Positions 45,989-54,948 of a stretch of DNA of 64,000 nucleotides are shown one piece after another. Within the stretch, counting starts at the first letter, position 1. Each line of letters opens with the position of its first letter. The position numbers and the translations under genes are program-made. The notes under the pieces were generated by a model. That model searched no databases, was not told the DNA's origin, and worked only from the letters and a program-made list of their open reading frames with translations. This DNA is from Sporolactobacillus sp. THM7-7 (GTDB lineage: Bacteria; Bacillota; Bacilli; Bacillales; Sporolactobacillaceae). The stretch spans positions 1-64,000 of the forward strand of contig NZ_SEMB01000008.1 of NCBI RefSeq assembly GCF_004153225.1, given 5' to 3'.

Positions 45989-47533
45989 ATGATACCAACT
46001 TTCTCAAGTTTAAATATGATGCAGCGTGCGCTGATGGCACAACAGGAGGCGATTCAGACAACGGGGCATAATGTCTCCAATGCCAATACAGAAGGTTACT
46101 CCAGGCAGCGGGTGAATATGGCGACGTGGCTCCCTTATCCGGCTATCGGTATAAACAGTCCGCACGGAGCCGGCCAGATTGGAACAGGCGTTAACGTCGA
46201 TTCCGTTGCCCGCATCCGCGACCAGTTCGTGGATCTTCAAGTCAGGGACAATACAAATCAGAACGGTTACTGGTCGGCACTGAGCGACGCATACAGCCAG
46301 ATGGAGGATATAATCAATGAACCGACCGATACAGGGCTGTCGTCGGTACTTGACGGTTTCTGGCAGTCGCTGCAGGATCTGGCGGGCAACTCCGGAACAG
46401 GCGGGACCGGTTCGGTCGTCCTTCAAAGAGGGAAAGAAGTGACCGATACCTTTAATTACATCGCCGTCTCTCTTGGCAAAGTGCAAAATAATCTGAGCCA
46501 GCAGATCTCGGAAAATACCAATCTGATTAATCATTATGCCGATCAAATAAATGAGCTGAACAGGGAGATCGGCGTGCAGGAAGCGAACGGGCTCGTCACG
46601 AACGATCTGTACGATGAACGCGATACTTTGGTCGATAAGCTGGCTCAGCTTATCAATGTCAAAGTGACGGCTGTTGAAAGCGGTGGCCTGCCGTCCGCAT
46701 TCGCCGAAGGAAAATATACAATAGAGATCGTGAATCAAAACGGTACTTCCTATAATCCGCCAGCCGTACTGGTTAACGGTGAGAGGCTGGCTAGCTCTCA
46801 TTTAAATGTGGATATTACCGGGGAGAATACGTCAGTACCGCACGTCAGTCTGACGATGAACCATCCGAACGGCACTTCCACTGTTCTGATTGATTCCGGG
46901 CAGGGGGGAGCCGCTTCAAATCGACAAGGTCCATACGGAAAACTTCAGGGCCTGATCGATGCTTACACGGTAGACTATCCGAGCGTCATGCAGAGTCTCG
47001 ATAATATGGCAAGCACGCTGGCGCAGGAATTTAACGCTGCCTATGAGAACAGTGCCGGCTATAATGCGGCTGCGGGGCCTTTCTTTATTGGCGAAGATGG
47101 CAGTCCCGATGCCGTAACGGCAGCAAACATCCATGTGAACGAAAATTTAAACGGCAGCGATATTACGGCAAATGGAACAGCCAATGGAAATGATTTGCCG
47201 AGCGGAGACAATTCGGCCGCGATGGCGATGGCCGATGTCATTGTCTCAAATACTTATAATATCGACCAAGATGGACAGAACGTGACACTGAAAGGTTATC
47301 TTCAGAGTCTGATTGGGCAGATCGGTGTCAACGCTCAGTCCGCCGATCACTTGACCAGCAACTCTGCGACGATGCTGCAAGCGGCCGAGAACCGGCGTTC
47401 GTCGATCAGCGGGGTGTCAATTGACGAGGAACTGACCAATCTGATTCAGTATCAACATTCCTACAGCGCCGCGGCTCGGGTGGTCACGACGCTCGATACG
47501 CTTCTGGATACGCTGATTAACAGGATGGGGTGA
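45989..47533 (+). CDS. flgK: flagellar hook-associated protein 1 FlgK
   Basis: A 514-residue structural protein of the first hook-filament junction. The N-terminal rod-type motif IPTFSSLNMMQRALMAQQEA plus HNVSNANTEGYSRQRVNM and the C-terminal SGVSIDEELTNLIQYQHSYSA with RVVTTLDTLLDTLINRMG form the coiled D0 domain. The length is normal. ATG 45989 follows ACGGAGGTTTCAGAGG. Confidence 0.95.
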   Translation: MIPTFSSLNMMQRALMAQQEAIQTTGHNVSNANTEGYSRQRVNMATWLPYPAIGINSPHGAGQIGTGVNVDSVARIRDQFVDLQVRDNTNQNGYWSALSDAYSQMEDIINEPTDTGLSSVLDGFWQSLQDLAGNSGTGGTGSVVLQRGKEVTDTFNYIAVSLGKVQNNLSQQISENTNLINHYADQINELNREIGVQEANGLVTNDLYDERDTLVDKLAQLINVKVTAVESGGLPSAFAEGKYTIEIVNQNGTSYNPPAVLVNGERLASSHLNVDITGENTSVPHVSLTMNHPNGTSTVLIDSGQGGAASNRQGPYGKLQGLIDAYTVDYPSVMQSLDNMASTLAQEFNAAYENSAGYNAAAGPFFIGEDGSPDAVTAANIHVNENLNGSDITANGTANGNDLPSGDNSAAMAMADVIVSNTYNIDQDGQNVTLKGYLQSLIGQIGVNAQSADHLTSNSATMLQAAENRRSSISGVSIDEELTNLIQYQHSYSAAARVVTTLDTLLDTLINRMG

Positions 47534-47539
47534 TAAAAT

Positions 47540-48436
47540 ATGCGCATCACGCAAAATATGATGGGAAATAATATATTACGTCAGATTTCAAACGGTTACG
47601 GGAAAATCGCCGACTATCAGGACCAGCTTGCTTCGGGTAAAAAGATCACGAGACCATCGCAGGATCCGGTCGTTGCCGCGATGGGCATCTCGTACCGAAC
47701 CGACGTCAGCCACGTCGAACAGTATCTCGATAACGTGACGACGGCCTACAAATGGCTTGACAGCTCGGATGATGCGCTGACCCAACTAAACGATGTGCTG
47801 AGCCGGATTCGGGATCTGACGGTTCAGGCCAGCAACGGGACGTACGATGCAGCGCAGCGCGAAGCGATGAGTACGGAGATCGGTCAGCTGACTGAACAGA
47901 TCATCACAATCGGGAACACCCAAGTCGGCGGCCAATATATTTTCAGCGGCGCAGACAACCGAAATCCGCTGCTGACTAAAGATGGCAACGGAACTATTAC
48001 AATCAATCAACAAGCACTCGATCACCCAAACATGAACATTGCCGTCAATGACGGGATCACCACACCGATAAGCGTCGATCCAAACCAGGTTTTTACCGAA
48101 ACGCTTTTTGGAGATTTAAATGATCTTCAGCAATCATTAAAGGATTCGGCATCGACCAATGAGGGTATCGGCAGCTATTTGAGCAGGATCGACACGCATC
48201 TAAATCGCGTGACCAATACGCAGGCGGATCTCGGCGCGCTGACGAACCGTATTGACATGGTGAAAAATCGTTTGGGCGCGCAAAAGACGATTGCGACAAA
48301 GGTGATGTCAAACAATGAAGACGCAGATTATGCCGAGACGATCATCAATCTGAATCAGCAACAAAACGTTTATAATGCTTCATTGTCGGTTGGTGCGCGG
48401 ATCATCCAGACCTCGCTCGTCGATTTCTTGAAGTAA
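47540..48436 (+). CDS. flgL: flagellar hook-associated protein 3 FlgL
   Basis: A 298-residue flagellin-like junction protein. The N-terminus MRITQNMMGNNILRQIS and LASGKKITRPSQDPVVAAMG, and the C-terminus NLNQQQNVYNASLSVGARII with QTSLVDFLK, are the conserved D0/D1 parts. It joins FlgK to the filament. Starts 6 bp after flgK. Confidence 0.94.
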   Translation: MRITQNMMGNNILRQISNGYGKIADYQDQLASGKKITRPSQDPVVAAMGISYRTDVSHVEQYLDNVTTAYKWLDSSDDALTQLNDVLSRIRDLTVQASNGTYDAAQREAMSTEIGQLTEQIITIGNTQVGGQYIFSGADNRNPLLTKDGNGTITINQQALDHPNMNIAVNDGITTPISVDPNQVFTETLFGDLNDLQQSLKDSASTNEGIGSYLSRIDTHLNRVTNTQADLGALTNRIDMVKNRLGAQKTIATKVMSNNEDADYAETIINLNQQQNVYNASLSVGARIIQTSLVDFLK

Positions 48437-48492
48437 AAGTCTGCTGAGACCCTGCAGTTCTTAATATAGTTTTGTCTCGAGGATGATTCAGT

Positions 48493-49086
48493 ATGGCGAA
48501 CATTTATCCGCACCTTGAGATGTATCAAGCCTTCGGACGGATATCGATAAACACCCAGAATGCACGGCTCGAGATCCGGCAGCCGAAGACCGATCAATAC
48601 ATACAACAGCCGAAAGCAGATATGCGGATCGATCGGGAACCATCCCGCGTGACGATTGATCAGACGGAAGCCTGGCACAATCTGGATTTGAAATCGGCTA
48701 TGACGCGAATTGAAGAAGTCGCAGCGGCCGGGCGGCAGGCGGTGCTTGACGGCATTGCCCGCCGCGCGCGGGAAGCCCGCGAACTACTGCACATTGAAAG
48801 AAACAAAGGGAAGAACCTGATCGCTTTGCAGGCCGCCGAGAATGCTCCGATGGCGGTGATCGGTACGCGTTACGACACCGGTCATGTTCCGCCGTTTCAG
48901 TCGGTTCGCGTCCATGGATCGCCGGGCACCCTGCATGTCCGCTGGCAGACGCACCCACCTGTAATTCAGTCGGAACCGAACCCGCCTGAATATACTTATC
49001 ATCCCGGCGGTGTCGAGATTTCGGTGCAGCAATACTCGTCTCTTGATATTCGAGCGGTCGGCCTCTTTGTCGACGAGAAAGGGTAA
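48493..49086 (+). CDS. yviE: YviE-like protein (DUF6470)
   Basis: A 197-residue protein matching B. subtilis YviE by position between flgL and fliW and by features. It contains repeated short beta segments such as FGRISINTQNARLEIRQPK, YIQQPKADMRI and the later HPGGVEISVQQYSSLDI. No signal peptide or catalytic motif. Its flagellar role is not established. ATG 48493 follows GAGGATGATTCAGT. Confidence 0.85.
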   Translation: MANIYPHLEMYQAFGRISINTQNARLEIRQPKTDQYIQQPKADMRIDREPSRVTIDQTEAWHNLDLKSAMTRIEEVAAAGRQAVLDGIARRAREARELLHIERNKGKNLIALQAAENAPMAVIGTRYDTGHVPPFQSVRVHGSPGTLHVRWQTHPPVIQSEPNPPEYTYHPGGVEISVQQYSSLDIRAVGLFVDEKG

Positions 49087-49094
49087 ATTATAAA

Positions 49095-49529
49095 ATGAAA
49101 ATGGTAACGAAGTATTTTGGCGAGCAGGAAGTTAAAGAAGATGAGGCACTTGCTTTCCCATACGGACTCCCGGGATTTCAGAAGGAAAAACGCTTTATCC
49201 TTCAGCCATTAGGTGAAACTTTTTCCGTTCTCCAGTCTCTGGATCATGCGCAAGTCGCCTTTATTGTGACGTCGCCCTTCCTTTTTTTCGAATCATACAG
49301 CGTTGATCTTCCAGAGCACTTTGTAAAACAGCTCGATATCCATTCGGAGTCGGATGTTTCGGTGTTTGCTATTGTCAGTGTCCGCAAGCCGTTTATTGAG
49401 TCAACGATCAACCTGAAGGCGCCGATTATTATCAATACACGGAAACGAGTAGGCAAACAGTACATTCCCGACCGGTCGCCGTACGGCCTTCGTCACCGGT
49501 TTATCCCTAAAGAAAAGGATGTAGGATAA
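49095..49529 (+). CDS. fliW: flagellar assembly factor FliW
   Basis: A 144-residue FliW protein, which binds cytoplasmic flagellin and alternatively CsrA. Family segments are [18 protein letters not shown], the [13 protein letters not shown] strand and [18 protein letters not shown]. When flagellin is scarce, free FliW sequesters CsrA and relieves repression of hag translation. ATG at 49095, 9 bp after yviE; stop is one base before csrA. Confidence 0.93.
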   Translation: MKMVTKYFGEQEVKEDEALAFPYGLPGFQKEKRFILQPLGETFSVLQSLDHAQVAFIVTSPFLFFESYSVDLPEHFVKQLDIHSESDVSVFAIVSVRKPFIESTINLKAPIIINTRKRVGKQYIPDRSPYGLRHRFIPKEKDVG

Positions 49530-49530
49530 A

Positions 49531-49773
49531 ATGCTCGTTCTGACGCGCAAACCGGGACAGTCGATCCGAATCGGCGACCGTATTGAAGTTAAAATTATAG
49601 AGGCGGACGGCGATCAAATTAAACTCGGCATCAGCGCTCCGCGTGAGATCGACATCCACAGGCAGGAAGTGTACGATGCCATTCAAAAGGAGAACAATCG
49701 AGCAGCCGCTGCAAAATTACCGGACGAGCTGATGCAGGCGATACAAACGATTGGGAAGAAGAAAAAGGAATGA
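49531..49773 (+). CDS. csrA: carbon storage regulator CsrA
   Basis: An 80-residue RNA-binding dimer. The N-terminus [20 protein letters not shown] includes the conserved L4 and R6, and the [12 protein letters not shown] segment includes the second RNA-contact region. The tail is extended, helical and lysine-rich, and FliW binds this region in Bacillus. It represses hag translation by covering the Shine-Dalgarno; a matching target is visible in the hag leader at 51861-51885. Confidence 0.95.
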   Translation: MLVLTRKPGQSIRIGDRIEVKIIEADGDQIKLGISAPREIDIHRQEVYDAIQKENNRAAAAKLPDELMQAIQTIGKKKKE

Positions 49774-49782
49774 AAAACAGCT

Positions 49783-49808
49783 GACGCATAGGAAAAGCGT
49801 CGTTTTTT
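49783..49808 (+). terminator. csrA terminator
   Basis: GACGC (49783-49787) and GCGTC (49797-49801) around a 9-nt loop, then GTTTTTT. It ends the flgM-to-csrA operon. The stretch 49809-50055 shows nothing further. Confidence 0.75.
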
Positions 49809-50055
49809 ATATGAAAGGAAAAATCTGTGAAGAGTCCGATCTTTTGATCCTTAAGACGGGAACCGAGAAAAAATGTTTAGCCTATGTCGGAGCGAGTAAG
49901 AAATGATAAAGACATGGCTTTAACTCGGTCATCTGCTGAACTTAAAGTCGTGTTTATTGTCAGGTTATCTGTTCTTTTATAGGTCTTATTACCCAAAATA
50001 AAGTCGACATAAAATACATTGGCTCAAAAGAATCGGTAAAAATGTCATATTATTG

Positions 50056-50084
50056 TTGGATTTATCAGAGGTTTATGCTATTAT
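50056..50084 (+). promoter_or_regulatory. sigma-A promoter of the c-di-GMP riboswitch transcript
   Basis: TTGGAT (50056-50061), a 17-bp spacer and TATTAT (50079-50084), with a TG two bases before the -10. Start expected near 50091, just ahead of the aptamer. Confidence 0.8.
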
Positions 50085-50091
50085 CAAGATC

Positions 50092-50180
50092 GAAAATTGA
50101 TAGGGCAAACTCATTGAAAGATGGGGACGCAAAGCCACGGGCCTAAAGCAAAGAAAAGGTGATGGCAGCCGGGTTGCCGA
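50092..50180 (+). ncRNA. cyclic di-GMP-I (GEMM) riboswitch aptamer
   Basis: The conserved GEMM-I elements appear in order and at normal spacing: GGGCAAAC, a stem closed by a GAAA tetraloop (CATT-GAAA-GATG), GACGCAAAGCC, GGGCCTAAA and, after a variable stem, GGCAGCCGGGTTGCCG as tetraloop-receptor arm. The aptamer is transcribed from its own promoter and followed by a terminator, then by an EAL phosphodiesterase gene. Whether c-di-GMP turns expression on or off could not be read because a competing antiterminator is not obvious. Confidence 0.94.
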
Positions 50181-50196
50181 AAAAACTGAGATCAGG

Positions 50197-50234
50197 ATGA
50201 CCTCTCCGTTTATTCGGTGCGGTCATCTTTTTTT
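50197..50234 (+). terminator. riboswitch expression-platform terminator
   Basis: GATGACC (50197-50203) pairs with GGTCATC (50221-50227), followed by seven T residues. It lies 17 nt after the aptamer, as expected of a transcription-attenuating platform. Between it and the EAL start (50235-50418) there is no clear second promoter. Confidence 0.88.
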
Positions 50235-50418
50235 AGTACTGAAGGTACATCGGTGAATGAGGTGCTTTTGGCTTGGCCATAGCCTGACTCCCGCTTTTTA
50301 ACTCATCGGGTAAGGGATTTCATCTTGTTATACCAAGGTCTAGTGCATCTCCATGACGTTGACGTAAAGATCAATATTTCATTGATGTTTCCTGCTATAT
50401 TGTGAGGAGGATAAGATA

Positions 50419-51132
50419 TTGTGGATGGACACATTATTAAATGAGGAAGGTTTCTTCCATTATTTTCAACCGATCAAACATTTGGGATCTCAGGAGACCG
50501 TTGGTTACGAGGCACTTTTTCGTTCTCGCTTGTTCGCCAATCCGGAGGACGCCTTTATTTATGCCAAGAAAAACAAACAGCTTTACGAACTCGATTCGCG
50601 GTCGATTCGCAAAGCTGCCAGCACCTACCGGAAGGCAGGCATTTTATCAGAAGAAAGAAAATTATTTTTGAACGTCTACCCATCCACTGTTCTAAATGCA
50701 CATTTTCCTTCTCTGATATCTAACATTATGGATCGTATTTTAAGTGCAAGTCAATCCTTAGTTTTGGAAATTGTAGAAAACGAAGCTATTGAAGATTTTA
50801 AAAAATTCAAGAAAGTGATTCGCGAACTTCGGCAGAACGGTGTCCGGATTGCCATCGATGACTTCAGTAAGGGGATTGACGATATTAATCGAACCATCGA
50901 GATTGATACGGATTATATCAAACTGGATCGTTATTTTTCCAGGGAGTTAAGCCAATCCAGGAAAAAACAGGCCTATATTCGTCTCCTCGTTCAATTTTGT
51001 TCTGAATTTCAGATCACACTGATCATGGAAGGATTGGAGACTCCCGAAGAGATCGAAATGGCCAGGGAAATGGGGATTCACTATGCACAAGGGTTCGGAT
51101 TGGGAAGGCCTGGGCCCTTATGGCAAAGCTAG
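50419..51132 (+). CDS. EAL-domain c-di-GMP phosphodiesterase
   Basis: A 237-residue stand-alone EAL protein without sensor or TM segments; it should hydrolyse c-di-GMP to pGpG. Catalytic and metal residues appear complete: Glu in GYEALFRS, Asn in LFLNVYPS, Glu in LVLEIVENEA, the Asp pair in IAIDDFSKG, Lys in YIKLDRYF, Glu in IMEGLETPEE and Gln in YAQGFGLGRP. TTG 50419 follows GAGGAGG by 8 nt; ATG 50425 is an alternative. It sits downstream of the c-di-GMP riboswitch and 16 bp before a PilZ gene, forming a feedback unit between csrA and hag. Confidence 0.93.
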   Translation: MWMDTLLNEEGFFHYFQPIKHLGSQETVGYEALFRSRLFANPEDAFIYAKKNKQLYELDSRSIRKAASTYRKAGILSEERKLFLNVYPSTVLNAHFPSLISNIMDRILSASQSLVLEIVENEAIEDFKKFKKVIRELRQNGVRIAIDDFSKGIDDINRTIEIDTDYIKLDRYFSRELSQSRKKQAYIRLLVQFCSEFQITLIMEGLETPEEIEMAREMGIHYAQGFGLGRPGPLWQS

Positions 51133-51148
51133 GGTGAGGTGAGCATGA

Positions 51149-51694
51149 ATGATGTATGACCTCGCTTTAACGGGCATCATTGTTTTTGAAGCATTGATCA
51201 TTATTGTCGGGTATTATTTTTATCACAACAAGACAATCAGCCGCCAGAAAGCAGCCATTGGAAAACAGGAGCGGCGGTTCAGGGCGAATCGTGTAAGCCA
51301 AAATGCATATGAGGAAAAAAGAGAGCATCACAGGATTCAAATGAATCGCGAAGCATGTACCATTCGGATTATTGATTTTGGCGAACAATGCTTGAAAAGG
51401 CTGAACAACAGAACATTCAACGGAGCAATCATTGACATCAGTCTGGGCGGGCTGAAATTCTCCAGCGATATTGATTTTCCGATAAAGGACGATGTTCTGA
51501 TCGAACTGTCTTTTCAAGTGGCGGAACGGAAATTGCGTTTAAAAGGGACGATCGTCCGGAAAGAGATGAAACGCCGGTTAGCCACAATATTCTATGGCGT
51601 GCAATTTCGCCATCTCACGTCGAAGGAAGAAAAAGATTTGCAGCACGCCATTAACCAGATGGATCTATCCAAAAGTCGCTTGGTGAAAAGGTGA
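51149..51694 (+). CDS. membrane-anchored PilZ-domain protein
   Basis: A 181-residue protein with an N-terminal TM helix (about 4-22), a basic linker and a PilZ domain (about 55-165). The c-di-GMP-binding motifs are present: the R-x-x-x-R type KREHHRIQMN and the D-x-S-x-x-G type IIDISLGGLKF. The late FYGVQFRHLTSKEEKDLQ is typical of PilZ ends. It probably reads the c-di-GMP level at the membrane, perhaps acting on the flagellar motor or on flagellin modification; the target is not known. Co-transcribed with the EAL gene. Confidence 0.88.
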   Translation: MMYDLALTGIIVFEALIIIVGYYFYHNKTISRQKAAIGKQERRFRANRVSQNAYEEKREHHRIQMNREACTIRIIDFGEQCLKRLNNRTFNGAIIDISLGGLKFSSDIDFPIKDDVLIELSFQVAERKLRLKGTIVRKEMKRRLATIFYGVQFRHLTSKEEKDLQHAINQMDLSKSRLVKR

Positions 51695-51770
51695 TATGAA
51701 AAGTAGATTGGGAGGGGTGTTCAAACAATTAATTCTCCGGATAAATTTTTTCTTTTAAACGAAAAACTTC

Positions 51771-51797
51771 TAAACATCTTTCTTCCTATGCCGATAT
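51771..51797 (+). promoter_or_regulatory. sigma-D promoter of hag
   Basis: TAAA (51771-51774), a 15-bp spacer and GCCGATAT (51790-51797): a perfect match. Start near 51805, leader about 90 nt. Confidence 0.93.
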
Positions 51798-51860
51798 ACA
51801 CAGTGTAAGGGCGGTTGGGAAGGCGCCTTCCTGATTGCTCGAAGCGAAAAACACCACACG

Positions 51861-51885
51861 GACGTGGGAATACGTCTCAAGGAGG
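51861..51885 (+). promoter_or_regulatory. CsrA-binding region in the hag leader
   Basis: GACGT-GGGAAT-ACGTC (51861-51876) is a five-pair hairpin presenting GGGA in its loop. The Shine-Dalgarno AAGGAGG (about 51879-51885) is the second GGA site. This two-site layout, one in a hairpin and one on the ribosome site, is how CsrA represses hag in B. subtilis. Confidence 0.7.
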
Positions 51886-51894
51886 AAACTCTTC

Positions 51895-52716
51895 ATGATC
51901 ATCAATCATAACATTGCTTCGTTGAACACACTGAATCAGCTAAGCAAAAATGAAACGGCAACTCAGAAATCGTTGGCCAAATTGTCTTCTGGTCTTCGTA
52001 TTAACACTGCAGCCGATGACGCGGCAGGCCTTGCGATTTCCGAAAAGATGAAAGCTCAAATTAATGGTTTGAACCAGGCGAAACGTAATGCTCAAGACGG
52101 CACTTCTCTTATTCAGACTGCAGAAGGTGCACTGAGTGAAACAACATCCATTTTGCAGCGTATGCGGGAATTAGCGGTTCAAGCCGGTAACACAACGAAC
52201 ACGCAGGAAGACGTTGATCAAATTAATGCTGAACTGAGTAATCTCTATAGCGAAGTTGATCGTATTAAAGATGTAACAGCATTTAATAACCAAAATTTAC
52301 TTTCTGGTTCTTTTACTGGTACATTACAGATTGGTGCGAACGATGGCGAGATATTAAGCTTCAGTATTGGAGATATGAGTGCCAGCGCTTTATTAGGTGA
52401 CGCAAGTCTCACAACTAGCTTAGTATCTGATAATAACTCAGCAAGTCAAGCAATTTCTGCCATTGATGCTGCGATTAAAAAAGTATCAAATCAGAGAGAT
52501 AATCTCGGTGCCCTGCAAAATCGTCTCGAACATACGATTAATAATCTAAGCACGTCTTCGCAGAATCTGACAGATGCGCAATCCCGTATTACAGACGTGG
52601 ATATGGCAAGCGAGATGGCAAACTTTACGAAGAACAACATTCTGAACCAAGCTGCTCAGGCGATGCTCGCTCAAGCTAATCAGCTGCCTCAGGGCGTTCT
52701 TCAGCTCCTCAGATAA
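51895..52716 (+). CDS. hag: flagellin
   Basis: A 273-residue flagellin, the filament subunit. The conserved N-terminus MIINHNIASLNTLNQLSKNE and GLRINTAADDAAGLAISEKM, and the C-terminal ITDVDMASEMANFTKNNILN with QAAQAMLAQANQLPQGVLQLLR (read in two parts), form D0/D1. The central region is short, so outer D2/D3 domains are missing or minimal. ATG 51895 follows CAAGGAGGAAACTCTTC. The preceding 20 codons of the open frame are leader sequence. Expression: sigma-D promoter plus CsrA-FliW control. Confidence 0.97.
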   Translation: MIINHNIASLNTLNQLSKNETATQKSLAKLSSGLRINTAADDAAGLAISEKMKAQINGLNQAKRNAQDGTSLIQTAEGALSETTSILQRMRELAVQAGNTTNTQEDVDQINAELSNLYSEVDRIKDVTAFNNQNLLSGSFTGTLQIGANDGEILSFSIGDMSASALLGDASLTTSLVSDNNSASQAISAIDAAIKKVSNQRDNLGALQNRLEHTINNLSTSSQNLTDAQSRITDVDMASEMANFTKNNILNQAAQAMLAQANQLPQGVLQLLR

Positions 52717-52744
52717 TTCAGAAACATATTAGTTTTACTTAAAG

Positions 52745-52777
52745 GTGAGGCTCTATTACAATAGGACCTCACTTTTT
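52745..52777 (+). terminator. hag terminator
   Basis: GTGAGG (52745-52750) pairs with CCTCAC (52767-52772), extended by an imperfect CTCTAT / ATAGGA inner stem, followed by TTTTT. Confidence 0.82.
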
Positions 52778-52815
52778 CCATTTACATAAGGAATTTGAGA
52801 ATGAGGTGTAAATTG

Positions 52816-54756
52816 ATGTCGCCACTTTTATCATTATGTATGATTGTAAAAAATGAAGAAAACGTATTAAAACGTTGCCTTGATTCAGTCAAAGATGGAG
52901 TAGACGAAATAGTCGTTGTTGATACGGGTTCGACAGATAAAACGAAAGAGATCGCTGGTGAGTATACCGATAAATTATATGACTATGAATGGACAAATAG
53001 TTTTGCGGATGCGCGGAATTATGCGCAAAGCAAAGCAACCGGAGAGTGGATTCTTGCCTTGGATGCGGATGAATTTGTCGACTATGATAATCTAATGGAT
53101 TTGAGAAAAGAACTTAGGGAAAACGTTAATCATTTCGATGTCGGCCTTGTAAAAATATTTAACTTTACAGGTCAAGCGGGACAATTAATTTATAACAATT
53201 ATCACGTTCGTATTTATAGAAATGATCCATCGATCAATTACTACAGGGCGATTCATGAGCAGCTGAAGAAAACGGACGGAAGCAGCCTCAAAGAACAAGT
53301 CTCTTCCCTGGTCGTTTACCATTCAGGCTATTTAACAAGTACTGTAGATTCAAAAAATAAACATAAAAGAAACAAAGCTTTAATTGATAAAGAAGTAAGA
53401 GAGAACGGTCAGACTGGTTTCGATTACTTTAATCTCGGCAATGAATACCTCTCTCATGGAGATACAGAAAAGGCGCTTGATCATTATGTGAAAGCCTATA
53501 AAAAAAGACCAGATGTTCGGTATAGTTGGGTTGGCCCGTGCGTCCTTCAAATCATTCAATGTTTAATACAGCTAAAGCGATACAAAGATGCTTTGAATGT
53601 TATTCGTGATAGTGAAGCGATCTTTTCTCGTTCACCGGAATTTAAAACGATGAGAGGAAGAATATTCTTGCTTCAGGGACGGATCAATGATGCGGAACAT
53701 GAACTTATTCGTTTAGTTGATAATAAAGATGATTATACAGACACTATAATAAGTCCTGATTATCTTAAGTACTTCCCGTATAAATTTTTAGGGTATATCT
53801 ATGAGAAGAAAGAAGACTTGCAAAAAGCAGTGTTCCATTATAGCAAAGCTTTCCACTTTAATTTAAATGACGAGGACTTATTAAGGAGATATTTTAGACT
53901 GTTATTGCAGAACACGTCACCTGAAGCATTTTATCAGTTTCTCTTAGATGAAAAATTACTCGAAAATAAAAATAGTGCAAAGCGTCTGATGAAAGTTATT
54001 GTCAATCTTTCTGATTCAAATGAGTTTGTTAGCGAAATACTTGATCACTCATTTTTTAATGAAGATTTTGGAGCCCAAGCTAAGTATCTGTTAATTCAAA
54101 AACAGCCAAAGGATGCATTTAAACTCATCAGCCAATTATCCCCGAAACAGTTAATCTATATCTTTAATGAGGGAATATTTGACTTCTTTGATTTTTTAAT
54201 TCTTTGTTTGTTGTTAAACCAGCAGAAACTGCTTGCCGCTTATACTGGAATGATGAAACAAGTTGCAGGATTAGTAGACCTGTTATCAAATGGTAAAAGT
54301 AAGGATAAAGTTAATCCTTCCATATACCTCATCGTTTTGAAAAGATTGATTCGCTTAGAGCAATTTGATCTGTTCGAAAAAATTGTGGGATACAAAACGT
54401 TTTTTGACAAATCGATCAATATACGGATAGGCCATCTCTTATATAATGACGGCTTTTGTGATTTAGCCGTATCGTTTTATCAGGAAGCAGGGACGTCGCT
54501 TTTTGATGAACAGACGTATCTGAATGTTATGGAGCAGTTTAAAAAACAAAATATGCTGGAGGATGCCTTCCAATTTGCGCTGCGGTCTCTTAATAAGGGT
54601 TATCAGCATTTTTCATTAATTAAAGACGTCATTGAGATAGCTAATCAAGTTAACGATGAACCGATTCATCATGCTAAACGAGATCTGGCTAAGTTTGCAC
54701 TGAAATTATATCCGGACAGTAAGGAAATGCGAGAAGTGTTATTTGCCAATCGCTAA
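52816..54756 (+). CDS. GT2-family glycosyltransferase with TPR-like tail
   Basis: A 646-residue protein. The GT-A catalytic domain (about 1-230) starts SPLLSLCMIVKNEENVLKRC and has VVVDTGSTDKT and the DxD motif in LALDADEFVD. The rest is helical repeats resembling TPRs (FNLGNEYLSHGDTEKALDHY and FLGYIYEKKEDLQKAVFHYS). This domain pair is common in glycosyltransferases encoded beside flagellin genes. ATG 52816 follows GAGGTG by about 9 nt. The region is visibly more AT-rich than the flagellar genes on both sides, suggesting a variable, horizontally acquired island. Sugar donor unknown. Confidence 0.88.
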   Translation: MSPLLSLCMIVKNEENVLKRCLDSVKDGVDEIVVVDTGSTDKTKEIAGEYTDKLYDYEWTNSFADARNYAQSKATGEWILALDADEFVDYDNLMDLRKELRENVNHFDVGLVKIFNFTGQAGQLIYNNYHVRIYRNDPSINYYRAIHEQLKKTDGSSLKEQVSSLVVYHSGYLTSTVDSKNKHKRNKALIDKEVRENGQTGFDYFNLGNEYLSHGDTEKALDHYVKAYKKRPDVRYSWVGPCVLQIIQCLIQLKRYKDALNVIRDSEAIFSRSPEFKTMRGRIFLLQGRINDAEHELIRLVDNKDDYTDTIISPDYLKYFPYKFLGYIYEKKEDLQKAVFHYSKAFHFNLNDEDLLRRYFRLLLQNTSPEAFYQFLLDEKLLENKNSAKRLMKVIVNLSDSNEFVSEILDHSFFNEDFGAQAKYLLIQKQPKDAFKLISQLSPKQLIYIFNEGIFDFFDFLILCLLLNQQKLLAAYTGMMKQVAGLVDLLSNGKSKDKVNPSIYLIVLKRLIRLEQFDLFEKIVGYKTFFDKSINIRIGHLLYNDGFCDLAVSFYQEAGTSLFDEQTYLNVMEQFKKQNMLEDAFQFALRSLNKGYQHFSLIKDVIEIANQVNDEPIHHAKRDLAKFALKLYPDSKEMREVLFANR

Positions 54757-54948
54757 AGCGGCAGTTCTTTTTATTTCTAAGCTAGATTGTTTGCAAAACA
54801 CGTTTCATTATTTCATAACTTAAATGAAAAGCAACGAATAAAGATGTCAAGGGCAGCGAAAAAAATCAGCTCAAAAATTCTCGGTGGATACGGTTATTGA
54901 TCGAATGTTGGACTCCCTTTCAGAAATTATTGGAAAGAAGGCTGCACG

